Assembly: GCA_023459215.1 (NCBI GenBank)
Contig: JAEWVF010000077.1
Coordinates: 1 to 64,000, forward strand
DNA: 64,000 nt
Origin: Chloroflexota bacterium
GTDB lineage: Bacteria > Chloroflexota > Anaerolineae > Anaerolineales > Villigracilaceae
Direction of reading: 5' to 3'
Shown here: piece by piece, positions 27,189 through 35,026 of the stretch
Layout of the letters: each line of letters starts with the position of its first letter
Position numbering within the stretch: position 1 is the first letter of the stretch
Made by a program: the position numbers and the translations under genes
Notes under the pieces: model-generated
Told to the model about the DNA's origin: nothing
The model's database searches: none
The model's input: only the letters and a program-made list of their open reading frames with translations

Positions 27189-28427
27189 CTAGAAATCATC
27201 CGGCGGCTGCGCGGTTGAGTTCTCGCCTGCGCCAAACAGCTTGGCCAGCTTGGGGTCGCTGGGCTGGGTGCGCAAAGGCAGTAAAACATGAAAAATGGAG
27301 CCGGGGCATCTTACTTCATCGTAACCTTCCGATTCGACCCACACAGAACCCTGGTGGGCTTCGATAATTCCTTTGGTGATGGCCAATCCGAGACCTGGCC
27401 CGCCACCTTTAAATTTGGTTTTGCCGCTGGAGTGCAGGGAAACATCACCCAACTGTCCAAATTTTTCAAAAATGATTTCCTGGTTCTCGGGCGCAATCCC
27501 GATTCCGGTGTCGGCAATCGTGATTTCGACAAAACCGGGCAGGATGCGTCCGTCGACGGTAATCTTGCCGCCATCGGGGGTGTATTTGATGGCATTGCTG
27601 ACCAGGTTTTTGAGCGCCTGATAGAGCCGCTCCGGGTCGGCGAATAATAATTCTTCGCTGCCCGCAAAGGAGCGGATCTCAAGGGTATGTTTGCGGCGCA
27701 TAATGATGTTGGTAAAGTCGGCCTCGAGCATGTTGAAAATGCGGTTCAGCCAGACCGGCTGGAAATTCATCACCAGCAGGTGGTTGTCGATTTGCGAAAC
27801 ATCGATCATATCATCGACAATCTCGCGCATACGCCGGATGCCGTTGTGGGTGCCCTGGATGAGCATGTGCATTTGCTCATTTTCCTGCGTGGCAACGTCG
27901 CCAATCATGGCGGCATAGCCTTCGATCAGGGTCAGGGGCGTTTTTAGCTCGTGGGCAGCTACCGCGATGAAATTGGATTTGCTTTTATCCAGTTTCATCA
28001 GGCGCGCCTGGGCGCTCTGTAGCTCGTTCGAAACATATTGCAGGCGGCTCTCGTTCTCAAGCGCAGCGGCTTTTTCAACTGCCCGCAGGTAGATTGGCAT
28101 CAGCCCGGCCATCAATTCCAGCGCATCGGCGGCATCGAGCATTTCGCGTGAAATTTCGAAGGAGTAGGTGATAACCTTGTTGAGCAATCCGCTCAGGTTG
28201 CGTTCACCTTCCTCCAGGTCGGTTTGGGTGCGGGCGGTGGCCCACTCTTGTAGGATGGAATCAAGCCAGGTGGCGTCGCCGGACAGCAGGGCCTGGGCCA
28301 GCAAATCGAAAAAACGACCAAGCTGGGTTTGGAAATTCTCGCGGACTCCTGTGCCGCGCGCCAGGCTGTTGGCGACGCGCATTTGCAGGACTGGTCGAAT
28401 TTTTTCCAGGCTGTCTTGAATGCTCAT
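27189..28427 (-). CDS. Cytosolic sensor histidine kinase
   Basis: 412 aa without a transmembrane segment. Residues 1-130 form a helical bundle of unknown type, then a coiled coil, HisKA with phospho-accepting His in AVAAHELKTPLTLIEGY (about 163), and a HATPase with N box LKNLVSNAIKYTP, G1 DTGIGI and G2 GGGPGLGLA. Autophosphorylation and transfer to a response regulator are expected; no regulator gene is adjacent, so it is an orphan kinase. No Shine-Dalgarno is seen before the ATG, but a TAAACT hexamer lies 6 nt upstream. Confidence 0.93.
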   Translation of the reverse strand: MSIQDSLEKIRPVLQMRVANSLARGTGVRENFQTQLGRFFDLLAQALLSGDATWLDSILQEWATARTQTDLEEGERNLSGLLNKVITYSFEISREMLDAADALELMAGLMPIYLRAVEKAAALENESRLQYVSNELQSAQARLMKLDKSKSNFIAVAAHELKTPLTLIEGYAAMIGDVATQENEQMHMLIQGTHNGIRRMREIVDDMIDVSQIDNHLLVMNFQPVWLNRIFNMLEADFTNIIMRRKHTLEIRSFAGSEELLFADPERLYQALKNLVSNAIKYTPDGGKITVDGRILPGFVEITIADTGIGIAPENQEIIFEKFGQLGDVSLHSSGKTKFKGGGPGLGLAITKGIIEAHQGSVWVESEGYDEVRCPGSIFHVLLPLRTQPSDPKLAKLFGAGENSTAQPPDDF

Positions 28428-28433
28428 AGATAT

Positions 28434-28439
28434 AGTTTA
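28434..28439 (-). promoter_or_regulatory. -10-like hexamer 6 nt before ATG (probable leaderless start)
   Basis: On the minus strand TAAACT is followed by ATATCT and the ATG at 28427; no ribosome binding site is present. Confidence 0.4.
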
Positions 28440-28464
28440 GCGTAGGACGGGCATTTTGGCAATT

Positions 28465-29361
28465 TCATCTTCGTGACGCTGTGAAATCTGCGACCCAGGC
28501 CTGGACCACTTCGCCAACAATTTGCAGGCTTTGGGCCGAAACTTTATCGGGTGTGTCTTGCCGCGTGTGCCAGTAAGGATAATCGAAATCGATCAGGTCA
28601 ACGGCGCGAATACCCTTTTCGATAAAGGGGATGTGGTCGTCGAGCATGCTGAATTTGTATTCCGGGATAAAGTACTGCTCGTAGCCGAGGCGTTTGGCCA
28701 CATCCCATAGCTCGCGGGTCAGGCCGGGATCAGAGTTGCGTTCCTGGTAAATGTTCAGGTCGGCATCGCCGATCATGTCGAGCAGGATGACTGCTTCGGG
28801 CTGGTACGCCAGGGATTCGGCGAAAGCGCGTGAACCGAGGATCCAGTCCCAGCCTGGAATGTTGCCCTGGTCTTCCGTATCGACCAGCAGCAGGCCAACC
28901 GGGCCATTCGGCGGCAGGACGCGGGCCAACTCAAGCAGCACGGCAACGCCTGATGCGCCATCGTTGGCTCCCGGAACCGGCTGGCTGTGATTGGCTGGAT
29001 CGGGGTCGTTGTCGGCGTAGAAGCGGCTGTCGTAGTGAGCCATCAGCAGAACCGGCGGGTTGTCTTGGCGCGTAGCCAATATATTGGTAATAGGCTGATT
29101 CATCCGTTTGGTCTTTTGCAGGGTAACATCCCAGCCTTGCGCTCGGAATTCGCTTTGGGCGTACTCGATGAATTGGGCGTGGGCCGCGCTTCCGGGTGTG
29201 CGCGGCCCGAGGGCGTCCTGCGCCAGGACATGCTGGTAAGCGCGTTCGCCGTCAAAAGTTGTTGGGCGCGCACTGGGCGGTTTCAGGAATAGATAAACCG
29301 CGCCCAGCCCCAGCAGGATCGTGATTGAAATGATGAGAATTAACCGTTGGTTTCTTTTCAT
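28465..29361 (-). CDS. Membrane-anchored M28 metallopeptidase / glutaminyl cyclase-like
   Basis: 298 aa. One N-terminal anchor helix (about 7-26) leads to an extracytoplasmic M28 domain. Putative zinc ligands: the ANDGASGVAVLLELAR Asp, the VDTEDQG Glu/Asp pair, and His in PYWHTRQDTPDKVS; MAHYDSRF and DMIGD are further family motifs. The order and spacing resemble glutaminyl-peptide cyclotransferases as well as aminopeptidases, so either N-terminal pyroglutamate formation or peptide trimming is possible. The gene lacks a Shine-Dalgarno, and a MITE-like element is inserted at the presumed -35 position. Confidence 0.88.
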   Translation of the reverse strand: MKRNQRLILIISITILLGLGAVYLFLKPPSARPTTFDGERAYQHVLAQDALGPRTPGSAAHAQFIEYAQSEFRAQGWDVTLQKTKRMNQPITNILATRQDNPPVLLMAHYDSRFYADNDPDPANHSQPVPGANDGASGVAVLLELARVLPPNGPVGLLLVDTEDQGNIPGWDWILGSRAFAESLAYQPEAVILLDMIGDADLNIYQERNSDPGLTRELWDVAKRLGYEQYFIPEYKFSMLDDHIPFIEKGIRAVDLIDFDYPYWHTRQDTPDKVSAQSLQIVGEVVQAWVADFTASRR

Positions 29362-29367
29362 AAATCA

Positions 29368-29373
29368 ATTGTA
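29368..29373 (-). promoter_or_regulatory. -10-like hexamer 6 nt before ATG (probable leaderless start)
   Basis: On the minus strand TACAAT, then TGATTT and the ATG at 29361. The -35 position would fall at 29391-29396, on the border of the inserted element at 29395. Confidence 0.45.
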
Positions 29374-29394
29374 TAGCAAGAATCGCAGGTGAAC

Positions 29395-29567
29395 TGGGGC
29401 TTTCTTAAAGTCAGTGAGCCGCGGCAAAACTCTAAAAATCGAACCGCGAAGCTCGCAAAGAACGCAAAGTTTTAAGCTTTTCTTGGCGTTCTTGGCGCAC
29501 TTTGCGGTAAAAATCGCAAAATCAACACGTCGGAGAAGTTGTCTGACAGTACCTTAAGAAAGCCCTG
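29395..29567. mobile_element. 173-bp MITE-like element with 10-bp target duplication
   Basis: GGGCTTTCTTAA (29397-29408) is repeated inverted as TTAAGAAAGCCC (29554-29565). The direct repeat GCAGGTGAAC flanks it at 29385-29394 and 29568-29577. The interior holds a long palindrome (29443-29518) with arms ACCGCGAAG...CGCAAAGAACG and CGTTCTTGGCG...CTTTGCGGT. There is no coding capacity. It occupies more than half of the 306-bp gene-free stretch between the M28 peptidase and the Cys-rich gene; the rest holds the promoters. Confidence 0.8.
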
Positions 29568-29586
29568 GCAGGTGAACAGCAATGGC

Positions 29587-29614
29587 TTGTATCGCCCCGA
29601 TTAAGGACTATAAT
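29587..29614 (+). promoter_or_regulatory. Candidate promoter of the Cys-rich small protein gene
   Basis: TTGTAT (29587-29592), 16-nt spacer, TATAAT (29609-29614), ending 53 nt before the ATG at 29668. Confidence 0.5.
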
Positions 29615-29667
29615 GGAAGCATAGAGTGTGTGATAAAAAGTGCAAACTCCACACTCAAAGGATACTT

Positions 29668-29889
29668 ATGGCAGATTGTGAGAATTTGGCCGGTTGCCCA
29701 TTTTTCCACAATATCATCCCTAACATGCCAATCACTGCGCAATACTTGAAGAATACCTATTGCCATGGTGATCCGCAGCAGTGTGCGCGTTATATCGTTG
29801 GCAAGGCTTTGGGAAAGGATAAAGTTCCGCTGGAACTGTTCCCCGAGGAAAGCGCCCGGGCCGAGAGATTGGTTGCCATGCACAGGTGA
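29668..29889 (+). CDS. Small cysteine-rich protein
   Basis: 73 aa from the ATG at 29668 (AAAGGA 5 nt upstream). It has four cysteines in the pattern CENLAGCPFF ... YCHGDPQQCARY, suggesting a metal or redox site. I recall similar small proteins with C-x5-CPFF and YC-x-GD-x3-CARY in unrelated bacteria, without an assigned function; this is memory, not a search. It has its own promoter and terminator. An alternative start 42 nt upstream lacks a ribosome site. Confidence 0.75.
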   Translation: MADCENLAGCPFFHNIIPNMPITAQYLKNTYCHGDPQQCARYIVGKALGKDKVPLELFPEESARAERLVAMHR

Positions 29890-29918
29890 AGCCAGGCGAG
29901 AAGGTTTTGTTTTGCGGG

Positions 29919-29956
29919 AAAAGCCGTCAGGAGTAAATTCTGGCGGCTTTTGTTTT
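29919..29956 (+). terminator. Terminator of the Cys-rich gene
   Basis: AAAAGCCGTCAG / CTGGCGGCTTTT, a 12-bp stem with one G-U pair and a 9-nt loop, followed by GTTTT. Confidence 0.85.
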
Positions 29957-29985
29957 AAGATAAAATCAAAACAAGGATGGTAAAC

Positions 29986-30216
29986 ATGACCGATTTTCAA
30001 TCCAAAGACCCGCTGCATGGAGTAACGCTTGAAATGCTCCTGACGCGATTGGTGCAGCAATATGGCTGGCGCAAACTGGCTGAACTGGTTCCGATCCGCT
30101 GTTTTTATCATGAGCCGAGTATCAAGTCGAGTCTCAAGTTTTTGCGCCGCACACCCTGGGCGCGCAAGCAGGTTGAGACATTGTACCTGGAATCAATAAC
30201 CAAACCAGAATCCTAG
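29986..30216 (+). CDS. VF530-type small DNA-binding protein (DUF2132)
   Basis: 76 aa. The motif string KDPLHGVTLEMLLTRLV ... YGW ... IRCF ... PSIKSSLKFLRRTPWAR ... VE-LYL is the VF530/DUF2132 signature, a small helical fold described structurally as DNA-binding. An ATG 9 nt upstream (29977) is also possible; 29986 is chosen because AAGGATGG then acts as the ribosome site. The stop codon overlaps that of the convergent membrane protein gene through the shared tetramer CTAG. Its function in cells is not established. Confidence 0.85.
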   Translation: MTDFQSKDPLHGVTLEMLLTRLVQQYGWRKLAELVPIRCFYHEPSIKSSLKFLRRTPWARKQVETLYLESITKPES

Positions 30217-30644
30217 CATTTTGATGTATCCTGATGCCGTGCCAAAACTTTTTTTGCATACAGCGCCGCGCAAAGAACTCCTCCGCTAATGCCCAGGAAT
30301 TGATCCTGCATGGTGTTGGCGAGGCTGACCTGAACGTTCGTGTGCAGCAATTGATCCAGGCTGAATTCGGCAAATTCCCAGAACATGGCGGTCAGCGCCG
30401 TGAGCGACAGAAGCAAAACCAGGAAGATAAATCCGTTCAGCGGGGCGGTCAAATTTTCCCTTTCCAGGTAAAACAATACCTGGGCTGAGGTATAAGCAAT
30501 CGATGCTCCTCCTATGAAATGAAAGGGAATATCGATATTCGGGAAGAACGCATAAAGGTTGAGGGCTTTCACGCCCAGCAAGTGGGCGGAAAAGACCAGG
30601 GCCGGGAAGGCGAAAAACTGTAGGAGTTGGATTGTTCTTTGCAT
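30213..30644 (-). CDS. Four-helix membrane protein (resembles DUF2238/YjdF)
   Basis: 143 aa from the ATG at 30644, where GAGGAAA is a good ribosome site. About four membrane helices are visible: 3-27, 35-58, 68-90 and 110-130. The segment NIDIPFHFIGGASIAY and the pair WEFAEFSLDQ ... ANTMQDQFLGISGG recall the DUF2238/YjdF pattern (HFLQG ... EWW ... WDTQxDMFLAxxGA), an integral-membrane family of unknown function. This similarity is by eye only. Confidence 0.72.
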   Translation of the reverse strand: MQRTIQLLQFFAFPALVFSAHLLGVKALNLYAFFPNIDIPFHFIGGASIAYTSAQVLFYLERENLTAPLNGFIFLVLLLSLTALTAMFWEFAEFSLDQLLHTNVQVSLANTMQDQFLGISGGVLCAALYAKKVLARHQDTSKC

Positions 30645-30720
30645 TGAATTTCCTCGCTCAGGAAGATGGATGTTGGCCACGATTATCCCCGATGAGGCTC
30701 TCTGGACAAATCAGGAGTTT

Positions 30721-31260
30721 TCAGAAACTGTCTGAATGCTTTTCGAGCAGGTCATTGACCCCAAATACCTGTTCGTAAAATGCCAGCAGGGCGGCTGCTT
30801 TACCCTGAAATTCGGCTTCGTTCGCTTTTAGTTCGGCAAAATCTTGCGGATGTTCGAGCCGCGCCACAAACCGTTCGCGGAAATTGCTGCTCGGCTGATT
30901 GGGCAAAAGCGGTTCCAATTCGCGTAGCATGGTTTTGGCCTGCGCGACGAAAGCCAGCCCGGTCGACAGGGAGATGTTTTCTGAAATCACTTCCTTGAGC
31001 AGCTTGCACTTGTAAGCCCGGCAGGCATGCGGATAATGGCTGGATGTGTAGATGGTGCAAACGCCTCGCCAGAGCGGGCAGGGCTGGCTGAACCCGCGCT
31101 GGGTCGGATCGGAGCGGAAAACGGTCATGCCGAGCGCTTCCGCCGGATCAAGTTCGGCGGGACGCAATTTGACCCAAATGAAGAGATGCCCGTCGCAACA
31201 CAATCCGCAAGCCTGGCAGAGCTGGCTGGCCGGGGAAAAGGAATTTTCTGCCGCATTCAT
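30721..31260 (-). CDS. YkgJ-family cysteine-cluster protein
   Basis: 179 aa from the ATG at 31260. The N-terminal part has the zinc/iron-chelating signature CQACGLCC (CxxCxxCC) followed by CPLWRGVC and HACRAYKCK; the C-terminal 90 residues are helical. Members are soluble and thought to bind Fe or Zn through these cysteines; a clear biochemical role is lacking. No ribosome site is present, but TATCAT is 7 nt upstream of the ATG. It is divergent from the gene at 31356. Confidence 0.85.
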   Translation of the reverse strand: MNAAENSFSPASQLCQACGLCCDGHLFIWVKLRPAELDPAEALGMTVFRSDPTQRGFSQPCPLWRGVCTIYTSSHYPHACRAYKCKLLKEVISENISLSTGLAFVAQAKTMLRELEPLLPNQPSSNFRERFVARLEHPQDFAELKANEAEFQGKAAALLAFYEQVFGVNDLLEKHSDSF

Positions 31261-31267
31261 GCTCGAA

Positions 31268-31273
31268 ATGATA
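31268..31273 (-). promoter_or_regulatory. -10-like hexamer 7 nt before ATG (probable leaderless start)
   Basis: On the minus strand TATCAT, then TTCGAGC and the ATG at 31260. Confidence 0.4.
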
Positions 31274-31355
31274 ACCGACCCGCGCTGAACTGACAATTCT
31301 CTGTTGCATGGCTGTTCTTCGGGTATGATTGAGGAAACGAAGACGGAGACTGGAA

Positions 31356-31628
31356 ATGGGAAACCAAAAACCATACGAAACAATAGCCATGCGCTTCAAG
31401 GTTTCAGATGAAAGCGCCAAATATTTCCTGGGGCGGGTGCAGAAGAGCTTTAAAAAAGTTAAGCCGCCTCAGGCCCTGATTTTGGATTTCATGGCAGGCT
31501 TAAAGCTCAAAACACTGCCCAAGCCTTATGAGATTGCCAAATTGATGTCTGAGAATGATATCTGGCAGTATCCGTTACATGCCGAACCGGCTGCGCCCGA
31601 AGATGAAAAGGATGCGTACTTTTCATAA
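31356..31628 (+). CDS. Hypothetical small soluble protein
   Basis: 90 aa from the ATG at 31356, with ACGGAGA upstream. It is basic and helical in the middle (ESAKYFLGRVQKSFKKVKPP, LKTLPKPYEIAKLMSEND) with an acidic tail (EDEKDAYFS). There is no signal, membrane segment or known motif. It lies 14 nt upstream of the HAD phosphatase gene, so the two are probably cotranscribed. Family not recognised. Confidence 0.65.
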   Translation: MGNQKPYETIAMRFKVSDESAKYFLGRVQKSFKKVKPPQALILDFMAGLKLKTLPKPYEIAKLMSENDIWQYPLHAEPAAPEDEKDAYFS

Positions 31629-31642
31629 AAGAGGAAACCATC

Positions 31643-32404
31643 ATGACTATCTCTTCCCAAACCTCTGCCCGCTTCCTGCTGGCTTCCGATATTGACGGAA
31701 CCTTGTTGCACGACAATGAAACTGAGCTTTTGTTCAGGCAATTTGTTGCCCGGCAGGATGGGCGCTTTGCCCTGGCCTACGTCACTGGCCGCTACCGCTG
31801 GTCGGTACAGGATTTGATCGCCCAAGGCCGCCTGCCGCGCCCGCATTTTATTTGCAGCGATGTCGGCACCGAAATTCTTGACCTGGACGATCCCGAAAAT
31901 CGCCTGGGCGAAGCGTATGCTGCCCAGGTATCTCCTGGCTGGAATCTGGATGAAATCTATCGCCTGGGCCTCGGCCAGGGAATCACGCGCCAGGAGTTCG
32001 ATGAAGGCCAGCCGCGCTTCCAGGCTGGTTTTTATTGGGATGCGCGCCCTGAAACGCTGCGCGCGTTTAAGCAGCGCCTTGCCGGTCTGGAGGGGATTTA
32101 CATCCAGGCCAGCTACGATACCTATATCGATGTTTTACCGTTACCTTTGGGGAAGGGCCAGGCGGTCGGTTTCCTGCAACGCCACCTCGGCCTGGAATCT
32201 GACCAGGTGGTGGTCGCCGGGGATGCTGGCAATGACCGTCAGATGTTCGAGGCTGGTTTCAAAGGAATTGTGCCTTGCAACGCGCTGGACGAACTCAAGA
32301 TTTTGGCCCGCCAGCCCTGGCACTACCATAGTCCTCACCCGGCAGCGCAAGGCGTACTGGATGGGCTGCAACGATTTGGCTTTGTCGAGGCGTTTGCTCC
32401 CTGA
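31643..32404 (+). CDS. HAD-superfamily (IIB) phosphatase, sucrose-phosphatase-like
   Basis: 253 aa with AGAGGAAACC before the ATG. HAD motif I is LASDIDGT (Asp16/Asp18), motif II YVTGR, motif III Lys in PLGKGQAVGFL, motif IV VAGDAGNDRQM. The phrase CSDVGTEIL and the C2-type cap agree with sucrose-6-phosphate or mannosyl/glucosyl-glycerate phosphatases. The chemistry, Mg-dependent dephosphorylation through an Asp-phosphate, is secure; the substrate is inferred only. The GT4 enzyme at 11511 might supply such a sugar phosphate. Confidence 0.85.
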   Translation: MTISSQTSARFLLASDIDGTLLHDNETELLFRQFVARQDGRFALAYVTGRYRWSVQDLIAQGRLPRPHFICSDVGTEILDLDDPENRLGEAYAAQVSPGWNLDEIYRLGLGQGITRQEFDEGQPRFQAGFYWDARPETLRAFKQRLAGLEGIYIQASYDTYIDVLPLPLGKGQAVGFLQRHLGLESDQVVVAGDAGNDRQMFEAGFKGIVPCNALDELKILARQPWHYHSPHPAAQGVLDGLQRFGFVEAFAP

Positions 32405-32409
32405 CCGAA

Positions 32410-33759
32410 TTATTGCTTGGCGATGAATTGATCCAGCGCGCGCGCGGCTCGTTCAGCATAACGGGCTGCGCGTTCGCGTTTACCCGCTTTTTCAGCATCT
32501 TCGAGCGGCGGCAGGATGCCAAAATTTGACTTCATCGGCTGGAAATCCTTCAGGTTGGCATGAGTCACGTAATAACAGAGTGCGCCGAGCATGGTTTCGC
32601 GCGGCAGTTCGAGTTGTTCGTGCCCGTTGAGCAGTCGCGCAGCGTTGATGCCTGCCAGCAGGCCGGTTGCAATGTTGCCCATGTAGCCTTCAACCCCAGT
32701 GATTTGCCCGGCCAGGAATAAATCTGTGCGGGCGCGGGTTTGCAGGGTCGGCAGCAGGAGTTTGGGCGAGGCCAGGAAGGTGTTGCGGTGCATTTGCCCA
32801 TAACGCGCAAACTCGGCTTGTTCCAGGCCAGGAATCATGCGAAAAACGCGGCGCTGTTCGGGAAAAGTCAGGTTGGTTTGGAACCCGACCAGGTTATAAA
32901 GATTGCCGGCCAGGTTATCCTGGCGCAACTGGACAACTGCATAGGGGCGGCGCGGCACACGCGGATCGTTCAGCCCGACCGGGCGCATTGGCCCATAGGC
33001 CAGGGCTTTTTCGCCGCGCCCGGCGATGATTTCCACCGGCAGGCAGCCCTCGAAGAAAGTTTCGTGTCCGGCGCGCACCCCGCTCTCGAGCGGCTTCTCG
33101 AAATCGCGTAGTTCGATCCGTTCGGCGCTGCGCAGGGCTTCGACAAAGGCCAGATAATCGCTTTTTTGGTGGAAGGGGCAGTTGATGTAATCCCCGTCCG
33201 GTTCTTCCCCCTCGCTCCAGCGCGAGGCGCGATAAGCCACCTCCATGTTGACTGAAGCGGCCTCGACGATGGGGGCGATGGCGTCGTAGAAGTACAGGTG
33301 TTCCTCGCCGCTGAACCGGGCGAGCGCTTGCGAAAGCCTGGCCGAAGTCAGCGGGCCGGAGGCGATAATGGCCGGGCCGGGCGGAATATCGGGCATCTCG
33401 GCCCGGATTAATTCGATGTTGGGGTGACTGCCAACGCGCTGGGTGACGATTTCAGCGAAACGCTCACGGTCGACTGCCAGGGCGCTCCCGGCGGGCAGGG
33501 CTGTTTCCTCGGCCACCTCCAGCAGGAATGAACCGAGGCGGCGCAGTTCGGATTTCAGCACCCCGCCGGCCCGGTCGGGCAGGTTTGAACCCAGCGAATT
33601 CGAACAGACCAGTTCGGCCAGGTTGGCTGTTTGGTGGGCGCCGGTTGCCAGGGAGGGTCTCATCTCATAAAGCTGCACCTGGATGCCGCGTTGGGCTGCC
33701 TGCCAGGCGGCTTCGCTTCCAGCCAGTCCGCCGCCGATAATGGTTAATAAATTGGGCAT
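32410..33759 (-). CDS. trmFO: tRNA (uracil-5-)-methyltransferase TrmFO
   Basis: 449 aa, close to the family's usual 435-470. FAD-binding IIGGGLAGSEAAW at the N-terminus, LVCSNSLGSNLPDRAGG, EGCLPVE with a conserved Cys, and the C-terminal FLAGQITGVEGYMGNIATG are characteristic. The enzyme forms ribothymidine at U54 of tRNA using 5,10-methylene-tetrahydrofolate and FAD. GAAAGGTG lies 5 nt before the ATG. It is convergent with the HAD gene (5-nt gap, no terminator) and divergent from a two-component operon. Confidence 0.96.
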   Translation of the reverse strand: MPNLLTIIGGGLAGSEAAWQAAQRGIQVQLYEMRPSLATGAHQTANLAELVCSNSLGSNLPDRAGGVLKSELRRLGSFLLEVAEETALPAGSALAVDRERFAEIVTQRVGSHPNIELIRAEMPDIPPGPAIIASGPLTSARLSQALARFSGEEHLYFYDAIAPIVEAASVNMEVAYRASRWSEGEEPDGDYINCPFHQKSDYLAFVEALRSAERIELRDFEKPLESGVRAGHETFFEGCLPVEIIAGRGEKALAYGPMRPVGLNDPRVPRRPYAVVQLRQDNLAGNLYNLVGFQTNLTFPEQRRVFRMIPGLEQAEFARYGQMHRNTFLASPKLLLPTLQTRARTDLFLAGQITGVEGYMGNIATGLLAGINAARLLNGHEQLELPRETMLGALCYYVTHANLKDFQPMKSNFGILPPLEDAEKAGKRERAARYAERAARALDQFIAKQ

Positions 33760-33828
33760 GTTACACCTTTCGATGGTAATTTTATCATTGAGTTTTTCAA
33801 GAATCGCGTATCTATACGATGCTTATTG

Positions 33829-33834
33829 TATAAT
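33829..33834 (+). promoter_or_regulatory. -10 element 7 nt before ATG (probable leaderless start)
   Basis: A consensus TATAAT ends 7 nt before the ATG at 33842. AAGGG abuts the start codon without the spacing needed for a ribosome site. Confidence 0.55.
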
Positions 33835-33841
33835 TCAAGGG

Positions 33842-35026
33842 ATGACCGAAACCAACCTGGTTGAATCCGTGCTTCGGGAGGCCTGTGCGCTCAGCGACGC
33901 CTGTTGGGCTGCGCGGATTGCCTATCGCCCGAATGGCTGGGTATTGCGCGAGTCCCACCATCTGCACAAAAAGCAGGAGGCGCTCCTGCTTGGATTTTTG
34001 GCGGACAAAGCCAACACTGCCTGGTTGGGCGGCGCGCTTTCTGGCCGGCGTTCGCGCTCGCGGGTTTGTTCGCACGGCCAGGGTTGCAGCAAAATTTATT
34101 TGTTCCCCTCCGGCCGGGGTGACGGCTGGCTCTTTGTGGTTGGGGCTGGGGAGATTTTTTCGAAAGAAGCCCAACAGGTTTGGCGGCTGGCGGCCCTGTC
34201 CACGCCGGACGAGATGGACGATCATACCCAAACCCAGGAGTTACAGCAAGCGGTTGCCGAACTGGAAGAAATCCAGCAGGAACTCCAGGCGCGGATTGCC
34301 GCCCAGCGGGAGGCTGAATCGCGCCTGGTGCAGGCTGCCAAACTGGCGGCTGTTGGCGAAATGGCCGCTGGCGTGGCGCATGAGTTGAACAATCCGCTGA
34401 CCTCGGTGGTCGGATTTACCGAATTAAGCCTGGATGCCCTGCCGCCCGACTCGCAGGTGCGGGGCGACCTTGAACTGGTGCTGCGTGAGGCCAACCGCGC
34501 CCGCAGCGTGGTGCGGCGTCTGCTTGACTTTGCCCGCCAGCGCGAGGTTATTCGCGTGCGCGCCGATATCAATGAAATTGTCGATGATGTCGTCACCCTG
34601 ACCAAGCACCTGCTTTTGACCAGCGGGGTCGAATTGCGTTTGCAGTTAACTCCCGACCTGCCCTGGGTGTTGATTGACCGCAACCAGATCAAGCAGGTGG
34701 TAATTAACCTGGTTAATAATGCCCTGTATGCCATGCCGCAAGGCGGGATTTTGGCCATCCAGACCCTGTTGGCGCAGCGCCACGGGGGTTCCTTCCTGTC
34801 TTTGGTAGTGCGTGATAACGGTTTGGGAATTTCGCCAGAAAACCTGGAGCGTATCTTCGAGCCGTTCTTCACCACCCGAGGCGATAAAGGCGGAACTGGT
34901 CTGGGCCTGTCTGTGACGTATGGGATTATCACCGAGCATGGCGGCGTGATCGAGGTGGAAAGCCGCCTCAACGCTGGTTCAGCCTTCACTGTTCTATTCC
35001 CGCTGGAGCCGAAATATGAGTCTTAG
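33842..35026 (+). CDS. NtrB-like histidine kinase
   Basis: 394 aa. A divergent N-terminal sensing region (1-130, no transmembrane helix), a coiled coil (about 125-170), HisKA with VAHELNNPLTSVVGF (His about 181), and HATPase with NLVNNALYAMP, DNGLGIS, TRGDKGGTGLGLSV. The HELNNPL form of the H-box marks the NtrB/ZraS-like group. The gene overlaps the next kinase by 11 nt. The start at 33842 is set by the TATAAT just upstream and by the loss of sensible sequence further up. It is probably the partner of the regulators encoded behind it. Confidence 0.92.
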   Translation: MTETNLVESVLREACALSDACWAARIAYRPNGWVLRESHHLHKKQEALLLGFLADKANTAWLGGALSGRRSRSRVCSHGQGCSKIYLFPSGRGDGWLFVVGAGEIFSKEAQQVWRLAALSTPDEMDDHTQTQELQQAVAELEEIQQELQARIAAQREAESRLVQAAKLAAVGEMAAGVAHELNNPLTSVVGFTELSLDALPPDSQVRGDLELVLREANRARSVVRRLLDFARQREVIRVRADINEIVDDVVTLTKHLLLTSGVELRLQLTPDLPWVLIDRNQIKQVVINLVNNALYAMPQGGILAIQTLLAQRHGGSFLSLVVRDNGLGISPENLERIFEPFFTTRGDKGGTGLGLSVTYGIITEHGGVIEVESRLNAGSAFTVLFPLEPKYES

